In this document: piece by piece, positions 61,574 to 64,000 of the stretch | How the letters are laid out: each line of letters opens with the position of its first letter | Numbering within the stretch: position 1 is the stretch's first letter | Source of the DNA: an uncultured Bacilli bacterium | Lineage (GTDB): Bacteria; Bacillota_I; Bacilli_A; RF39; UBA660 | NCBI GenBank assembly: GCA_934098505.1 | Contig: CAKOOR010000006.1 | Span: 1-64,000, forward strand | Reading direction: 5' to 3' | Length of the DNA: 64,000 bases | Notes under the pieces: model-generated | Databases searched by the model: none | Seen by the model: the letters and a program-made list of their open reading frames with translations, nothing else | Told to the model about the DNA's origin: nothing | Translations under genes and position numbers: made by a program

Positions 61574-63354
61574 AACTTATAAAATTTTTGAGATTCGCCC
61601 TTTTTTAAATCAGCCGCTGCCTTTTGTTCTAACAATTGATAATCTACTTTTTCAGTTCCTTTTCTTCGAGGAAGCGCATTAACAAACTCGATATAGGCAG
61701 GAATTTCATATTCTTTCAATTGAACAACATCACCATTTACCATTTTAATAGGCTTTAAACACAAATCAAGTATTTGACTAGTAAAATCCTTATTATCAAG
61801 CATTTTACTTTCGTCTAGAACAATATAGGCTTTATTTGCTGCTAGACTTCCATCGTTAGTATCAACTTTAACAACAGCGCAGTCTTTCACACAAGGAAAA
61901 TTACTTATAACCCCCTGAACATAATCTAAATAAACTTTATTTAAAGTAGATATTATATAAAATCTTGATTGACGACCAGTTAGAGTGAAATAACCATCAT
62001 TATCAAGTCTTCCAAACATTCCCGTTGCTACATAATTTTTTCCGTTAACAACAATTTTAGCCTTTTTAGTTAACTCTGGTTTTTTATAATATTCTTTGAA
62101 AACATGCTCACCACCAATAAGCAGTAAACCTTCTTCCCCTATTTTCTTTTCTTCTATTGTTCCATCATTAGTATATTTATCCATATCTATAACTAAACAC
62201 TCGCTACCAGTTAAAACTCGTCCAACCGTTTCTGGTTTTACTTCAATTCCTACCGAATTTGTACCACAAGAAACAGTTTCAGCATTTCCCGAACCATTTG
62301 TAATAACCGTCTTAGCCTTATGTTCTTGAAAGAAATCTTCCCCTCTTTTAGCATTTGCTGGAGTTAAGAAATCACCACCAGAGATAAAAGTTTTAACCGA
62401 AGATAAATCAAAATCTTTCGGAGCATTTATCATCATTAATTCTAAAAGGGCTGGACTTCCAAATATTATATTAGGATTTTTAGCCAAATAATAATATAAA
62501 TTATCTTTAGTTAAATCTGGAGCCAAAATGGCTGTTCTTCCACACATTAACGACATAAGTGTTGAGGTAGAAAAACCATAAGGATAAGTAAATGGAACAC
62601 AAACTAAACTTTTTTCGCCTCGCGTATCACTTATATGAGTTGAATTTTTTAAATAAGTAGCAGCAGCCAAAATATTCTTATTTGTTAAAACTACTGCCTT
62701 AGGTTTTCCGGTTGTCCCACTAGTATAAAGAATTAAAGCATCATCTAAAGCATTAAAAGGATTTTCTAAAGTCTTCTTTTGAAACTTAGCCAAACATCCT
62801 AAAGTATTAAAATCAATCGTATTACTCTTAGTTAAATGATAATTACCATTAAGACTTAAAGAATTAACCTTACTTTTATCTAGAGTAATAACATATCTAA
62901 CATGAGTCTTATCTACAATCTTTTGATTTTCTTCATCACTACGATTAAAATTTATATAAACGGGACTTTCAAATAAATTTAAATAAGATACAATTTCTTC
63001 ATCTGGCGCAAAAGAATTTAAAAATGTTGTTGTCGCTCCAATTCTATTAGCGGCCATAAAAACGGCTACAGCCTGATAAAAATTAGGCATAGATACGGTA
63101 ATAATATCACCTTTTTTAACCCCTAATTCTTTTAAAGCCATAGATACTGTAACGGCATCGTCAAGTAACTCTTGATAAGTTGCCGATAATTTTAAACAAT
63201 CAACTGCCTTTTCATCACGATAAAAACTACTAATAACCTTAATGGCTGTATATATATTAATATCAGGAATTATAGGATGAGCCTCCCAAAATTTTGCTCC
63301 TTTATTTTGTGGTTTGTCGATGCTTGCATAACCTGTTAATTTCTTTTCAAACAT
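61558..63354 (-). CDS. AMP-forming acyl-CoA synthetase/ligase family protein
   Basis: A 598-aa ANL superfamily enzyme that adenylates a carboxylic acid. The P-loop-like motif is ILYTSGTTGKPKAVVLT (about 209-225); other conserved parts are YPYGFSTSTL, GSGNAETVSCG and TGMFGRLDNDGYFTLTGR. The C-terminal catalytic lysine region near RRKGTEKVDY is present. The organism may use it to activate a fatty or other acid, but no acyl carrier, CoA or peptide synthetase genes are adjacent, so the substrate is open. It has its own terminator and precedes the kinase gene. Confidence 0.88.
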   Translation of the reverse strand: MFEKKLTGYASIDKPQNKGAKFWEAHPIIPDINIYTAIKVISSFYRDEKAVDCLKLSATYQELLDDAVTVSMALKELGVKKGDIITVSMPNFYQAVAVFMAANRIGATTTFLNSFAPDEEIVSYLNLFESPVYINFNRSDEENQKIVDKTHVRYVITLDKSKVNSLSLNGNYHLTKSNTIDFNTLGCLAKFQKKTLENPFNALDDALILYTSGTTGKPKAVVLTNKNILAAATYLKNSTHISDTRGEKSLVCVPFTYPYGFSTSTLMSLMCGRTAILAPDLTKDNLYYYLAKNPNIIFGSPALLELMMINAPKDFDLSSVKTFISGGDFLTPANAKRGEDFFQEHKAKTVITNGSGNAETVSCGTNSVGIEVKPETVGRVLTGSECLVIDMDKYTNDGTIEEKKIGEEGLLLIGGEHVFKEYYKKPELTKKAKIVVNGKNYVATGMFGRLDNDGYFTLTGRQSRFYIISTLNKVYLDYVQGVISNFPCVKDCAVVKVDTNDGSLAANKAYIVLDESKMLDNKDFTSQILDLCLKPIKMVNGDVVQLKEYEIPAYIEFVNALPRRKGTEKVDYQLLEQKAAADLKKGESQKFYKLELAK

Positions 63355-63430
63355 AATACTTCTCCTATTTCTAATTTTATTTTACCTTATTTCTCGTTAA
63401 TTACAAGAAATTATTCACTTATTTCACTAA

Positions 63431-63790
63431 TTATCCTTTGTAAGTTTCATGATTTTTATCAAACCAAACTATATAAAAGCATTCTTCCTGACGGTAGCCA
63501 ATTAATCTAAACTTATCCGTTACTCTTAAAGAACCTAAAATTATATCTCTATCTATACTATCTGGTTTCTTAAGTTGCTAAATATTTTCAAATTTAAAAC
63601 TTGGATATATCTTAATTTCTCGCCACAGCAAACTTTCAAACAATTTAGCAAAATTTAAGAATGCTTTTAATTCATAAATAGGATATTTATCATGGCAGCT
63701 AGAAAACTTCAAGATACCGCACTTGTCATCATTATTATTTTTATTTAAATTATAATTAAAACTTTTTTGAACATTAAGCTTATATGTCAT
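63431..63790 (-). pseudogene. probable toxin gene interrupted by an in-frame TAG
   Basis: An ATG at 63790 opens 70 codons (MTYKLNVQKSFNYNLNKNN...SFKFENI), then TAG, and the same frame goes on without change for 48 more codons (QLKKPDSIDRDIILGSLRV...GYRQEECFYIVWFDKNHETY) to TAA at 63431. The end FYIVWFDKNHE and the LLWREIK part resemble small proteins often paired with Panacea antitoxins. The start overlaps the upstream antitoxin-like gene by 11 bases (ATGACATATAA). TAG ends other genes here, so it is read as a nonsense mutation. The family call is from memory of the pattern and is not certain. Confidence 0.6.
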
Positions 63791-64000
63791 TTATAACTGT
63801 TTTAAAAAACTCTTTCATACTTTCTTTAGTAATTATATTATGACATCTTTCACCAATCGCACAACCTTTTCTCGCCTTAATCCAAGGTTCTTCTTTATGA
63901 GTTTGTTCTTCTAAAAACTTACCATCATAAATACCAAAAGTCTGCCAAATATCACTTAAAAATGCACAAATATTATCACTAATATTAATTGTTTCATCAG
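63780..64000 (-). CDS. Panacea (DUF4065/SocA-like) antitoxin-domain protein, partial
   Basis: The C-terminal 72 residues of a gene that begins beyond the window. TFGIYDGKFLEEQTHKEEPW, KARKGCAIGERCHNIITKES and MKEFFKTVI match the end of the Panacea domain (LxxxTHxxxPWxxAR...GexC...I...MxxyF). This domain is known as a versatile antitoxin that neutralises many unrelated toxins encoded next to it. The overlap with the downstream interrupted gene fits a toxin-antitoxin operon with the antitoxin first. Confidence 0.75.
   Translation of the reverse strand, partial: DETINISDNICAFLSDIWQTFGIYDGKFLEEQTHKEEPWIKARKGCAIGERCHNIITKESMKEFFKTVINDI

Noticed and set aside
63578..63580. In-frame TAG as a sign of stop-codon reassignment
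   Set aside because: TAG properly ends several conserved genes here (rplQ, rpsS, the SDR, the MBL hydrolase), so it is a normal stop.

Overview
The window reads as a chromosomal segment of a very AT-rich, low-GC Gram-positive bacterium (Firmicutes, class Bacilli in the broad sense; the mix of Mollicutes-like compactness with spo0A, gerQ, whiA and YitT genes suggests an uncultured gut lineage near Erysipelotrichales/RF39, which is inference). Nearly all genes lie on the minus strand, so the text below follows transcription from high to low coordinates where useful. The standard stop code is used: TAA, TAG and TGA all end genes, and prfB carries a classical TGA frameshift.

Region 1 (1-13993) is a complete fused S10-spc-alpha ribosomal superoperon, rpsJ to rplQ, with secY, adk, map, infA, rpmJ and rpoA in the canonical order. 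rpmD (L30) is absent between rpsE and rplO. A promoter and leader lie upstream of rpsJ, followed by a 770-base AT-rich spacer holding degenerate 23-base tandem repeats.

Region 2 (14.4-24.9 kb) holds glycolytic genes (gap, pgk, gpmI) with spo0A sitting between pgk and gpmI, then a TGS/uridine-kinase-like protein, a membrane-anchored unknown and whiA. Spo0A has a normal DNA-binding domain but a serine where the phospho-accepting aspartate should be, and a pair of inverted 0A-box-like sites lies just upstream of its own promoter.

Region 3 (25.1-32.6 kb) starts with a candidate plus-strand structured RNA (promoter, long closing stem, terminator), then ftsE-ftsX with an EnvC-like M23 protein, a beta-lactamase-fold protein, a YitT protein, the spore-coat protein gene gerQ, a metallo-beta-lactamase hydrolase, a LemA protein and ung.

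Region 4 (32.7-42.6 kb) matches the origin-proximal block of Bacilli: rpsF-ssb-rpsR (with an S6:S18 RNA leader), rplI-dnaB-(LysM/G5/M23 protein)-walJ-rlmH, then a YfcC/DcuC-type transporter and typA.

Region 5 (42.8-64 kb) is more accessory: three different HExxH (zincin-like) proteins, a membrane protein gene without a recognisable start codon, a second YitT, prfB, a divergent kinase-like protein, an SDR, an ABC-F ATPase, a membrane GDPD, a MESH1-like HD hydrolase, an orphan H-D-H hybrid histidine kinase and an AMP-forming ligase. It also holds gene remains: a DUF3990 gene broken by a frameshift, a C-terminal piece of an S41 peptidase, and at the right edge a Panacea (DUF4065) antitoxin-like gene overlapping a probable toxin gene that is interrupted by an in-frame TAG. 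No tRNA, rRNA, CRISPR array or insertion sequence was seen.
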